Positions 14,101-20,971 of a DNA stretch of 27,926 nt are shown here, one piece after another. Position 1 is the first letter of the stretch. The number at the start of each line of letters is the position of its first letter. The stretch is taken from positions 1 through 27,926 of the forward strand of contig DBIX01000047.1 in assembly GCA_002297005.1 (NCBI GenBank), given 5' to 3'. This DNA comes from Cyanobacteria bacterium UBA791. GTDB taxonomy: Bacteria > Cyanobacteriota > Vampirovibrionia > Gastranaerophilales > Gastranaerophilaceae. The notes beneath the pieces were generated by a model. The model was not told the DNA's origin, made no database searches, and worked only from the letters and a program-made list of their open reading frames with translations. A program made the position numbers and the translations under genes.

Positions 14101-14864
14101 ATTAAATTGATTGTTTTTAAAGCTTTTAAGTAATATAAAATATCAACTTTTTCTTGCGAATTAGAGGCTTCTTCTGTAGGTTCAAAAGTTGGCATAACCT
14201 TTGAAAATAGGTTTATGTCGTAATTTATGTGTTCTTCTTTATCTAAAAGAATTTTACCAATAGCAGAAATTTTAATTTTATCATTTAAGACAAAATTAGA
14301 GATTTTAAAGTTATCACCTGTTAATGTATAAAATTTATTTGTTTGAGAATCAACTAGAGAGATAGAATATTTTTTTACATTAATTACAGGCATGATGTCT
14401 GAAAACTTTAACCCTAAAGGAAGTTCTGTTGAAACCTCTTCAGTTGTTTCTTTGTTTTCATCTTTTTTCAAGAATTGTTCTATATAAAAAGTTCCGTCTT
14501 TTTCTATTTTCATTCTTAAAATGATATTATCAGCACTAATTGAATCTACAATAATATGTTTAGTTAAAAGTGGAAGAAGTGATAATTTAACATCAGCATT
14601 TTTTAGTTGAAAAAACTTTTCATTGTTTGGATAGAAAATATCTATTCTACTTGCTTTTAAGCCGGCAGAAAAATTCCAACCTGTCGAAAGTTTAATATCT
14701 TCTGTGTTTACGATAAATCCTGTACTATCAAGAATAGCTTTTTTAATTTGTGGTTCGTATTTATTTAAGTCAACACAATTTGGTAGTACAAAAAGAAAAG
14801 CCAAATATAGTACTGAAAGTATTGAAACTAAAGTAATAGAAAATATTTTTAAAAACTTCTTCAT
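11112..14864 (-). CDS. AsmA/TamB-like inner-membrane-anchored envelope protein
   Basis: A 1250-aa protein with one N-terminal membrane anchor (residues about 5-28), followed by an AsmA-type start (LNKYEPQIKKAILDSTGFIV...LKASRIDIFYP, LLTKHIIVDSISADNIIL). A very long periplasmic beta-rich body of repeated short strands ends in an AsmA-like C-terminal region (about 905-1040, GGKIAGNASYNMVFGNLKLDMQGRGL). Residues about 1155-1205 are a Ser/Thr/Gln-rich low-complexity linker. AsmA/TamB/YhdP proteins form hydrophobic grooves that move phospholipid between membranes, so this supports a diderm envelope. It starts 14 bases after tsaD, with GAGGA before ATG, in the same leftward operon. Large relative to E. 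coli AsmA (617 aa), close to TamB/YhdP size. Confidence 0.85.
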   Translation of the reverse strand: MKKFLKIFSITLVSILSVLYLAFLFVLPNCVDLNKYEPQIKKAILDSTGFIVNTEDIKLSTGWNFSAGLKASRIDIFYPNNEKFFQLKNADVKLSLLPLLTKHIIVDSISADNIILRMKIEKDGTFYIEQFLKKDENKETTEEVSTELPLGLKFSDIMPVINVKKYSISLVDSQTNKFYTLTGDNFKISNFVLNDKIKISAIGKILLDKEEHINYDINLFSKVMPTFEPTEEASNSQEKVDILYYLKALKTINLMANIKADLKLTGDIDDIKTDGTLDITGLSLKVKGSQLPQSYIKTAFSGNKISIDSNLNTSKTENINVHGYYKYGKNQYIDLTTKSDKISLSNMFDIVSSFLPIFGMNDIKGISANGTLRANFNIQSDFKKINSSGYLKVDNANVFYNLFNIAVKNINSDIDFSRNQIDIRKASAYVNGAPISLTGAINSNAYANLNLKADRLSLKGLMATFGMLNVLKDNNINSGIVTIDGKLKGNLSKTKPQINVLLENINLYNKPMKTSVILTKGSSDITFTKDNKIDGKVLVTGLRIKSPDFGNYSLPSTKLSFDNKNFYIQPSAIFFNNSKIDFKGKVSNYADKKNNNVDIEVYGLILAKDLKSIVPKEFRKDISASGKIPMILKVKGNLDTQTITAQALANSTNYISYGTVNSLLNKTTLLNASMNLANNNLKINDISLNALNTNRGLTENFNSNLSGSTKIASVTGGISNLQNKYPYINILKVSMPNSLIISIPSLKGSKLQIVGNLNVHGSTKNPSILGQISIPKATFPSLKTNVKNLNVNVNKNTINASCPYLTVSDSNMGFSTVIDNNFNKGIRIKSMNLDAQKINLDTLLVALSNLPQNSVGQGTDLGVTLSNGKGKIALFSLGGLKASDVTSNFVINDNSLKLNNIVGYSYGGKIAGNASYNMVFGNLKLDMQGRGLSSEPALRDFTGIGNLINGAMDFDANNIRLIAGTEAQMMQSLRGNTTFIISNGQMGTLGKLENLLYAQNILGNNLLKNSLGSITKAVSIKKTGDFKYIKGKISFSGGWANINTFKTSGPAMSLYLTGSYNLLNNNIRATMLGRLSNDVVEVLGPVGEFSFNKLLSYMPKFGSITAGMINQMTTNPYGENVSMLPDLTPKQSGATKEFKVILNGNIESTKAIKSFKWLSNPTITPTTNGSSSSTTGTSSTTNSISGSTTQPSQTTNRTYTPPTANEMQSQVQNTIQNKTSETLNKILKPKTTTNQTGVADFIDNLPDLPQ

Positions 14865-14878
14865 AGAGTCCTCGTTGA

Positions 14879-15925
14879 TTAATGTTTAAAACGTGAAAAA
14901 ACTTCTACATCAATATTATCAAGAATATCTTCAAAGAAATATGCACATGATGCTACCATTGAGGCATTATCTGTACAATATTTTAATTGAGGAATAAATG
15001 TTTTGTAACCCTCTTTTTCAAGGTCAAGAAATACTTTTCTAATTTCTGAATTAGCTGCAACCCCACCAGCTAGAACTACTTGTTTATATGGATATTCAAC
15101 AAGTGCTAATTTAACTTTTTTAAGTAAAGTTTGAGCTATACAATTTTGGAAAGATGCACAAAAATCTTCTTTAGAAAAATCTTGACCCTCAAGAGCTTTA
15201 ATTTGTCTTAATGCTGCCGTTTTAAGACCGCTAAAACTGAAATCATAACCATCAACTTTTGAAATAGGAAAATGGAAAGCATGAGGGTTGCCTTGTTGAG
15301 CCATTTTATCTAATTTTACGCCCCCAGGGTATGGAAGACCTAGTAATCTTGCAACTTTATCAAAAGCTTCGCCCACAGCATCGTCAATAGTTTCGCCAAT
15401 GATGTTGATGTCCTTGTGTGATTTAACTTCAATAATTTGTGTGTGTCCACCACTTATTAAAAGTGCCATATATGGTGGTTTTAAATCTGTATCAATATAA
15501 TTTGCACAAATGTGAGCTTTCAAATGGTTTACACCTATAAAAGGTTTGTCATGAACTAGAGCAAGTGTTTTTGCTGCATTCAAGCCTACAAGTAAACAAC
15601 CAACTAGCCCTGGACCTGTTGTTCCTGCAAAAGCTGTTATATCTTCAATGTTTAATTTTGATTGAGCTAGAGCCTCTTCTATAACAGGGTTTATTGCATT
15701 TAAGTGTTCTCTTGCTGCAATTTCTGGAATAACGCCACCGTATTCTTTATGAATATCAATTTGCGATGCAACTACATTTGCAATAACTTCTCTACCATTT
15801 TTTACAATAGCACAAGCTGTTTCATCACAACTTGATTCTATCGCCATAATATAGTTGTCTTTATTTGAACCCTCGCAAATTTCTACTTCTTTATCTGAAA
15901 ATAATGTATGTGCAATTTTTGACAT
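14879..15925 (-). CDS. tsaD: tRNA N6-adenosine threonylcarbamoyltransferase
   Basis: Transfers threonylcarbamoyl from TC-AMP to A37 of ANN-decoding tRNAs (t6A), working with TsaB, TsaE and TsaC. The 348-aa product has MAIESSCDETACAIV, the metal-binding HLKAH (about residues 132-136), LLISGGHTQI, YDFSFSGLKTA, LAGGVAANSEIRK and the C-terminal YCTDNASMVA. About 26 residues precede the canonical MAIESSCDET start. I keep the upstream ATG because AAGAGG lies seven bases before it. Divergent from obgE (49-base gap with a palindromic promoter), and followed by the AsmA-like gene after 14 bases. Confidence 0.96.
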   Translation of the reverse strand: MSKIAHTLFSDKEVEICEGSNKDNYIMAIESSCDETACAIVKNGREVIANVVASQIDIHKEYGGVIPEIAAREHLNAINPVIEEALAQSKLNIEDITAFAGTTGPGLVGCLLVGLNAAKTLALVHDKPFIGVNHLKAHICANYIDTDLKPPYMALLISGGHTQIIEVKSHKDINIIGETIDDAVGEAFDKVARLLGLPYPGGVKLDKMAQQGNPHAFHFPISKVDGYDFSFSGLKTAALRQIKALEGQDFSKEDFCASFQNCIAQTLLKKVKLALVEYPYKQVVLAGGVAANSEIRKVFLDLEKEGYKTFIPQLKYCTDNASMVASCAYFFEDILDNIDVEVFSRFKH

Positions 15926-15952
15926 AATATCCTCTTAATATCAAATATTTTA

Positions 15953-15976
15953 ATATTTGTATTATAATACAAATAT
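15953..15976. promoter_or_regulatory. Palindromic bidirectional promoter between tsaD and obgE
   Basis: A perfect 24-bp palindrome centred on GTATTATAATAC. It carries TATAAT on the plus strand (15963-15968) and on the minus strand (15966-15961), so one site can serve both genes. On the plus strand the -10 box ends six bases before the obgE ATG (15975), which predicts a leaderless obgE mRNA. On the minus strand transcription would start near 15954, giving tsaD a leader of about 29 bases with AAGAGG. Neither -35 box is good. Confidence 0.7.
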
Positions 15977-17312
15977 GATATTTTTAGATAAAGCAAAAAT
16001 TAAAATAGAATCAGGTCGTGGTGGCAACGGAACAGTAGCATGGCGACGTGAAAAATATGTTGATAAAGGTGGTCCAGCAGGTGGCGACGGCGGAAACGGC
16101 GGAGATGTTTATTTTGTTGGTGATGAAGACTTATCAACACTTTTAGACTTTAAATATAAATCAATCTTTAAAGCAGAAAATGGTGATAATGGTAGAATTA
16201 AAAACCAAATCGGAAAATGCGGAAAAGATTTGTATATAAAAATTCCTGTGGGAACAGTAATTAAGGATGCTAAAACAGGTAAAATTATTGGTGATATAAC
16301 TCATCATGAGCAAACGCTTTTGGTTGCAAAAGGTGGCCGTGGCGGTAGAGGTAATGCAAGATTTGCTACTGCACAAAAAAGAGCTCCTCAATTCTGTGAA
16401 CCAGGTGAAAGCGGTATTACTCGTGAGCTTGATTTAGAGTTAAAATTGATTGCCGATGTTGGTTTGATTGGTATGCCAAATGCTGGTAAATCAACTTTGA
16501 TTAGTGCAATTTCTGCTGCAAAGCCAAAAATTGCAGATTATCCATTTACAACTCTTGTTCCAAATCTTGGTGTTGTAAAGAAAAGAACAGGTGATTCTTT
16601 TGTTGTTGCTGATATTCCAGGGTTAATTGAGGGTGCAAGCGAGGGTATTGGTCTTGGTCATGAATTTTTAAAACACGTGGAAAGATGTCGTTTCTTACTT
16701 CACTTGGTTGATTTGACATCAGAAGATCCAATGGATAACTATTTTAAAATTAATGAAGAGCTTAAAAAATATTCTGAAAGTTTATACAACGAATATCAAA
16801 TCGTTGTTCTAAATAAAGTAGATGCTGTTGATGAAGAAATCAAAAATCATTATCACGAAGAATTTAAAAAACTTGGCAAAGATGTATTTGTAATTTCTGC
16901 TGCAACTCATCAAAATCTTGATGCTTTAGTTAATTTTGTTTCAATAAAAGTTGATGAAATTGAAAAACCTGAAATTAAAATAGAAGTAGAAGAAGACTTA
17001 GATGCATATAATAACGATGATAGTGCGTTTACTGTTCAAAAATTTAAGGATACTTTTGTTGTAGATGGTGGCAAAATTAGACGTTTGGCACAAGTTTCTG
17101 ATGATAGAAACAGACAACAAATGATTAGACTTCAAAATATTTTAAAATCAATGGGTGTTTTTGAAGAATTAAGAAAACAAGGCATAAAAGACGGTGACAC
17201 AATCGTTTTAGGTCACTTAGAACTTGTTTATTACGATGATGAATATTATGAAGAAGAAATTGCAGAAGAATTTAATCACGAATTAAGTGATGAATTTGAA
17301 GAAAATGAATAA
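15975..17312 (+). CDS. obgE: GTPase Obg
   Basis: A 445-aa ribosome-associated GTPase of the Obg family. The glycine-rich Obg domain (MIFLDKAKIKIESGRGGNG, GGPAGGDGGNGGDV) fills residues 1-158. The G domain has G1 GMPNAGKST (about 166-174), G3 DIPGLIEGASEGIGLGHEFLKH, G4 NKVD and G5 SAA. An OCT domain lies near 350-425 (TFVVDGGKIRRLAQVSD...GDTIVLGHLELVYYDDEYY), followed by a very acidic tail. It acts in 50S assembly and stress control. I moved the start to ATG 15975: the in-frame TTG at 15957 lies inside the promoter, and MIFLDKAKI is the usual N-terminus. No Shine-Dalgarno sequence is visible. Confidence 0.97.
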   Translation: MIFLDKAKIKIESGRGGNGTVAWRREKYVDKGGPAGGDGGNGGDVYFVGDEDLSTLLDFKYKSIFKAENGDNGRIKNQIGKCGKDLYIKIPVGTVIKDAKTGKIIGDITHHEQTLLVAKGGRGGRGNARFATAQKRAPQFCEPGESGITRELDLELKLIADVGLIGMPNAGKSTLISAISAAKPKIADYPFTTLVPNLGVVKKRTGDSFVVADIPGLIEGASEGIGLGHEFLKHVERCRFLLHLVDLTSEDPMDNYFKINEELKKYSESLYNEYQIVVLNKVDAVDEEIKNHYHEEFKKLGKDVFVISAATHQNLDALVNFVSIKVDEIEKPEIKIEVEEDLDAYNNDDSAFTVQKFKDTFVVDGGKIRRLAQVSDDRNRQQMIRLQNILKSMGVFEELRKQGIKDGDTIVLGHLELVYYDDEYYEEEIAEEFNHELSDEFEENE

Positions 17313-17317
17313 AACAA

Positions 17318-17343
17318 AAAGGCGGTTTTTAAAAACCGCCTTT
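17318..17343. terminator. Bidirectional terminator
   Basis: Self-complementary AAAGGCGGTTTTT / AAAAACCGCCTTT directly after obgE and just before the stop of the convergent small gene at 17366. It works in both directions. Confidence 0.85.
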
Positions 17344-17365
17344 CAAATGTTAAACTCCTTAAAGA

Positions 17366-17596
17366 CTATGCAATGCCTAATTGACGCATTACACCGATTT
17401 TTTTACCCATTTGTCCATTACTTGTTTGAACAGCACCGTCTTTGATACCTAAGCCAACTCTGCTGTCGTCACCAAAGTTACCGAATGGATTTCCACCATC
17501 AGCACCTGCTTTTTTTACAGGAGATACAGGTTGGAATTGTTGAATACCATTGATACCTTTTATCTTAGAAAATGGATTAATTGCATTAAATTCCAT
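17366..17596 (-). CDS. Orphan 76-aa Gly/Asn-rich protein
   Basis: I recognise no family. The 76-aa product is low-complexity (NPFSKIKGINGIQQFQPVSPVKKAGADGGNPFGNFGDDSRVG) with a more ordered end (GQMGKKIGVMRQLGIA). It has no membrane segment or signal peptide. It is probably a real gene: AAAGGA lies 6-7 bases before ATG, a terminator lies just past the stop, and it fills a gap between convergent and divergent neighbours. The N-terminal style, Asn/Phe/Gly-rich and disordered, resembles the other small orphans in this window. Function unknown. Confidence 0.65.
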   Translation of the reverse strand: MEFNAINPFSKIKGINGIQQFQPVSPVKKAGADGGNPFGNFGDDSRVGLGIKDGAVQTSNGQMGKKIGVMRQLGIA

Positions 17597-17685
17597 ATTT
17601 TATCCTTTGTGTTTACTGCTTACATAGTTATAAACATGATTTTGACTGAATTATTGCCTTTTTTGATAAGTAATATTAAGATTTG

Positions 17686-17714
17686 TTACATTAAAGTTGT
17701 GTTTGTATTATAAT
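17686..17714 (+). promoter_or_regulatory. fabI promoter
   Basis: TATAAT at 17709-17714 with a weak -35 (TTACAT 17686-17691, 17-base spacing, or GTTACA one base earlier). Transcription should start near 17721. This gives a leader of about 30 bases with AGTGAGGT before ATG 17751, unlike the leaderless genes in the window. Confidence 0.6.
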
Positions 17715-17750
17715 CGGTTTATAAACTTAATGAAAAGTGAGGTATTTATT

Positions 17751-18548
17751 ATGTTAATGAACGGTAAAAAAGGTATTATATTTGGTGTTTCAAACACTCA
17801 TGGTATCGCTTATGGTATCGCAAAAGAATTGTTTGATCAGGGTGCAGAAATTGCTTTCACTTATGCTGGTGAAGCTATGGAAAAAAGAGTTAGACCTATC
17901 GCAGAAGGCATGAATTCAAAACTTATCATGAGTTGTGATGTTACTAACGAGGAAGAAGTAAAAGCAGTTTTTGCTGAATATGAAAAAGTTTATGGTAAAT
18001 TAGACTTTATGGTTCACGCTGTTGCATTTGCGAACAGAGAAGATTTAACAGGTGAATTTATCAATACATCAAAACAAGGTTTTGATACAGCGTTAGGCGT
18101 AAGCTCATACTCATTAATTAGTTTATGTAGAGAAGCAAGACCATTGATGAATGAAGGTGCTTCAGTTATTGCTCTTACATATTTAGGTTCAGAAAAATAT
18201 GTTGCAAACTATAACATTATGGGTGTTGCAAAAGCTACATTAGAAGCTTCTATGAGATATTTAGCAGTAGATTTAGGAAAAGTTGGTGCAAGAATCAATT
18301 GCTTATCAGCTGGTCCAGTTAAAACACTTGCTGCAAAAGGTATCGGCGGTTTCGATAAAATGTTGAAAGCAGCTATCTTAAAAGCTCCAATGCATAGAAA
18401 CGTTACACTTGAAGACATTGGTAAAACTGGTGTTTACTTATGTAGTGATTTATCAAGTGGTGTTACAGGTGAAGTTCTTCACGTTGACTGTGGTTGTCAT
18501 GCTGTATACACTTCTATTGAAGAAATGGAAAAGCTTTCAGCTGAATAA
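17751..18548 (+). CDS. fabI: Enoyl-[acyl-carrier-protein] reductase (NADH), FabI
   Basis: Final reductive step of each fatty-acid elongation cycle and the target of triclosan. The 265-aa short-chain dehydrogenase-type protein has GVSNTHGIAYGIAKEL (nucleotide binding, residues 12-27), SCDVTNEEEV, VHAVAFA (89-95) and the FabI catalytic set Y144 (TYLG), Y154 (NYNIMG) and K161 (VAKA). RINCLSAGPVKTLAAKGI and GVTGEVLHVDCG complete the match. I chose ATG 17751 rather than the in-frame TTG at 17697 because the latter precedes the -10 box, and GAGG lies eight bases before this ATG. Monocistronic, with a terminator at 18570-18603. Confidence 0.97.
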   Translation: MLMNGKKGIIFGVSNTHGIAYGIAKELFDQGAEIAFTYAGEAMEKRVRPIAEGMNSKLIMSCDVTNEEEVKAVFAEYEKVYGKLDFMVHAVAFANREDLTGEFINTSKQGFDTALGVSSYSLISLCREARPLMNEGASVIALTYLGSEKYVANYNIMGVAKATLEASMRYLAVDLGKVGARINCLSAGPVKTLAAKGIGGFDKMLKAAILKAPMHRNVTLEDIGKTGVYLCSDLSSGVTGEVLHVDCGCHAVYTSIEEMEKLSAE

Positions 18549-18569
18549 TAAAAGATTTTATTCGATAAT

Positions 18570-18603
18570 AAAAAAGATACCGTTTATAAGCGGTATCTTT
18601 TTT
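18570..18603. terminator. Bidirectional terminator between fabI and the ABC ATPase
   Basis: Stem AAAAAGATACCG (18571-18582) / CGGTATCTTTTT (18591-18602), eight-base loop, with T-runs on both strands. It ends fabI rightward and the ABC ATPase gene (stop 18624) leftward. Confidence 0.9.
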
Positions 18604-18623
18604 TATTTATTCAAAACATTTTC

Positions 18624-19685
18624 TTAAATAATTCTTTCGCCAGTTTTTTCATTGAAGAAAAACATTTTTTTGCTATCAATATTTAAAATTAAATTACCAT
18701 CCAAATCATATTTTGCTGGAAGTTTTGCACAACATTTGCTATCTCCAATATTAAAATAAGCAATTTTTTCACTTCCTAAAAGTTCTGTCATATCAACAGA
18801 TACTCCCATTTTAATATTACCCTCAGGATTTATCATATCTTCTGGTCTAATACCTATAACAACTTTTTTGTTGTTAGAAAGAATCTCCATAACCTCTTTA
18901 GGCAATTCTAATTTCATATCACCGAAAACAAGAGTATTGTTTAAAATTGGACAAGTTACAAAATTGATTTGAGGTGAGCCGATAAAACCCGCAACAAACA
19001 TATTTGCTGGATTATTGTAAATGTTTTCAGGTGTATCAACTTGTTGGATAACGCCTTTATCAAGTACAACAATTCTATCACCCATTGTCAAAGCTTCTGT
19101 TTGATCGTGAGTTACGTAAATGAAAGTTGTTTGCAATTTTTCGTGCAATTTTTTGATTTCAGCTCTCATTTGAACTCTTAATTTTGCATCCAAGTTTGAT
19201 AAAGGTTCGTCCATTAAAAATACTTTTGGATTACGAACAATAGCTCTACCCAAGGCAACTCTTTGTCTTTGACCACCTGAAAGTTGTTTTGGTTTTCTGT
19301 CTAAAAGTTCTTCCAAATCAAGAATTTTTGCTGCTTCTTTTACTTTTCTATCGATTTCAGCTTTTTTAACTTTACGCATTTTTAAACCGAAAGCAATATT
19401 TTCATAAACAGTCATGTGTGGATATAGTGCATAACTTTGGAATACAAAGGCTATATCTCTATCTTTTGGGTGAACATTGTTTACCTTTTTATCGCCAATA
19501 TAAAGTTCACCACCAGAAATTTCTTCTAATCCTGCAATCATTCTTAGAATAGTTGATTTGCCACAGCCTGAAGCTCCAACAAGTACCAAAAATTCTTTAT
19601 CTTCAATGTCTAAATTTACACCGTTGATAATGATTTTTTTGTTATCATAAGATTTTTTTATATCTTTTAAAACTACTTTACTCAT
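18624..19685 (-). CDS. Carbohydrate-type ABC transporter ATP-binding protein (MalK/UgpC/MsmX family)
   Basis: A 353-aa ATPase with Walker A GASGCGKST (37-45), Q-loop Q83, signature LSGGQ (135-139), Walker B VFLMDEP (155-161) and H-loop H193. A C-terminal regulatory OB/TOBE domain starts at about 235 (GIRPEDMINPEGN). It energises import of sugars or glycerol-phosphate through CUT1-type permeases. No permease or binding protein is nearby, as is typical of MsmX-like ATPases that serve several transporters. Its ATG lies inside the end of the kinase-like gene (ATGAGTAA, eight-base overlap), so the two are translationally coupled, an unusual partner for this family. Confidence 0.93.
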   Translation of the reverse strand: MSKVVLKDIKKSYDNKKIIINGVNLDIEDKEFLVLVGASGCGKSTILRMIAGLEEISGGELYIGDKKVNNVHPKDRDIAFVFQSYALYPHMTVYENIAFGLKMRKVKKAEIDRKVKEAAKILDLEELLDRKPKQLSGGQRQRVALGRAIVRNPKVFLMDEPLSNLDAKLRVQMRAEIKKLHEKLQTTFIYVTHDQTEALTMGDRIVVLDKGVIQQVDTPENIYNNPANMFVAGFIGSPQINFVTCPILNNTLVFGDMKLELPKEVMEILSNNKKVVIGIRPEDMINPEGNIKMGVSVDMTELLGSEKIAYFNIGDSKCCAKLPAKYDLDGNLILNIDSKKMFFFNEKTGERII

Positions 19686-20835
19686 TGCTAATAGATTGTG
19701 AAGCCTTTTCTGTAGGTATAATAAAACTGTATACTGTGCCTTTTTCAGGTTCAGATTCTAACCACATATTACCTTTTAAAATTTTGATTATGTTTTTAAC
19801 GCTAAGGAAAGAAATTGAGTTTACAATATCTTTTCTGTTAGGTCTTTCAACTTCAATATATGGTTCAAAAATGTTGTCTAATTCTTCTTGAGTTAAACCA
19901 ATACCAGTATCTGTAAATTCGAATAACAAGAAACCTTTTTCAAGAGAATCTTCTTGTGGTACAAGGCTCTTATCTTCTAGAATTTCTTTATCTGGATATT
20001 TAACTTTAATATCAATAGTGCCGTCTTGAGTTGATTTGATAGCACATTCTAAAATGTTATTAATAATTGATTTTAATAATTCATCTTCAGAATAAATTGT
20101 TCTTTTAATATCATCTTGAACTTCTAGATTATATTTAATATTTTTATCTGCCATATCATTTTCATAGTGCTTGATGCAACCTCTCAAAACATCAATACAG
20201 TCAAAATATTGAAGATTGTGAGCAATCAAACCAGATTCTGTTCTAGATAATTCAATCATTTTATCAATTAAATATAATAAATCAGTTGAATTTTTGTGAA
20301 TGATTTTAATATATTTTTCAGTTTTTTCGTCTAATTTACCACATAATCCGTCTAATAAAGCTTTTGAAAAGCCGATAGAAGATTGTAATGGGTTTTTTAA
20401 ATCGCTTGATAAATTAACTAAGAACGCATTTTTATTCTTGTTAATTTTTTTAGAACTTTCATATTCTACAAAAATATTTGTTAAAGTTTTGTAGTTTTGA
20501 GTGTTTTCTCTCATCAAAACAAGATAACCCTTGTCGTGTTTTCTTGCAGTAAATTCAAAAAACAAATCTTTATTGGTGTCTTTATTTGTTTTTAAAACAA
20601 CTTGCTTACCTGTTTCTGTAACTTTTTTGATAAGCATAATAGCGTTTTCAAAAATATCGTTGATGTTATAGTTTTGGAATTCTTCTTTAATGTCAGACAA
20701 CATTTTATCGGCAACATCATTTGTCATAATAAAATCGCCGTCTTCGTCTATTAAAACCAAACCGTCAGGTAAAAAATCAGTTAAATCTGTTTTTTCACTT
20801 CTAAATAAATTTGATAAGAAATCTTTTAAACTCAT
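19678..20835 (-). CDS. Degenerate PAS-histidine-kinase-like protein
   Basis: A 385-aa cytoplasmic protein with no membrane helix. A PAS-like domain (about 20-115, FLPDGLVLIDEDGDFIMTNDVADKML) is followed by DHp-like helices and a HATPase_c-like domain. Catalytic residues are lost. The H-box reads FLVNLSSDLKNPLQ, so Ser (about residue 144) replaces the phospho-accepting His. The N-box reads NNILECAIKST, with Cys for the Mg-binding Asn. The G2 glycines are gone (VNSISFLSVK). G1 (DTGIG) remains. It probably works as a sensor or scaffold rather than a kinase. I start at ATG 20835 because TGGTATTAT ends six bases before it; ATG 20841 abuts the -10 box. The 3' end overlaps the ABC ATPase start by eight bases. 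No response regulator is adjacent. Confidence 0.85.
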   Translation of the reverse strand: MSLKDFLSNLFRSEKTDLTDFLPDGLVLIDEDGDFIMTNDVADKMLSDIKEEFQNYNINDIFENAIMLIKKVTETGKQVVLKTNKDTNKDLFFEFTARKHDKGYLVLMRENTQNYKTLTNIFVEYESSKKINKNKNAFLVNLSSDLKNPLQSSIGFSKALLDGLCGKLDEKTEKYIKIIHKNSTDLLYLIDKMIELSRTESGLIAHNLQYFDCIDVLRGCIKHYENDMADKNIKYNLEVQDDIKRTIYSEDELLKSIINNILECAIKSTQDGTIDIKVKYPDKEILEDKSLVPQEDSLEKGFLLFEFTDTGIGLTQEELDNIFEPYIEVERPNRKDIVNSISFLSVKNIIKILKGNMWLESEPEKGTVYSFIIPTEKASQSISNE

Positions 20836-20841
20836 ACGCAT

Positions 20842-20850
20842 ATAATACCA
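20842..20850 (-). promoter_or_regulatory. Extended -10 promoter of the kinase-like/ABC operon
   Basis: On the minus strand TGGTATTAT (TGn plus hexamer at 20847-20842). It ends six bases before ATG 20835, again leaderless geometry. The tandem TTAAGTT motif at 20879-20896 lies about 44-61 bases upstream of the predicted start, a typical activator distance. Confidence 0.6.
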
Positions 20851-20878
20851 TGAATTTAAAATTGGGGCTTTTTGTATA

Positions 20879-20896
20879 TTAAGTTTTGTTAAGTTT
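20879..20896 (+). promoter_or_regulatory. Tandem TTAAGTT motif, copy 1
   Basis: TTAAGTTTTGTTAAGTTT: two TTAAGTTT units exactly 10 bp apart. It matches 21398-21415 at 16 of 18 positions. It lies between the divergent kinase-like operon and the 111-aa orphan gene. Direct repeats at one helical turn are typical of winged-helix (OmpR/PhoB-type) response-regulator sites, so this may be such a site. Confidence 0.5.
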
Positions 20897-20922
20897 TAAA
20901 AATAAAGTAGCAAAAATTTTTT

Positions 20923-20949
20923 TGTTTACTTTTAAAGCATGTGTAAACA
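20923..20949. promoter_or_regulatory. Inverted repeat TGTTTAC/GTAAACA
   Basis: Perfect 7-bp arms (20923-20929 and 20943-20949) separated by 13 bases, just upstream of the ATG chosen for the 111-aa orphan. It could be an operator or a leader hairpin. The ATG at 20939 sits in the loop. Confidence 0.4.
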
Positions 20950-20971
20950 GAAGAGAAAAACAGAGGAAAAA

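Noticed and set aside
15957..15974. TTG start of obgE at 15957
   Set aside because: It lies inside the palindromic promoter and adds six residues foreign to Obg; ATG 15975 is canonical.
17697..17750. TTG start of fabI at 17697
   Set aside because: It precedes the TATAAT box, while ATG 17751 has a GAGG ribosome-binding site and the right N-terminus.
20939..20971. Upstream ATG at 20939 for the 111-aa orphan
   Set aside because: No ribosome-binding site, and it sits in the loop of an inverted repeat; ATG 20972 has CAGAGGA.
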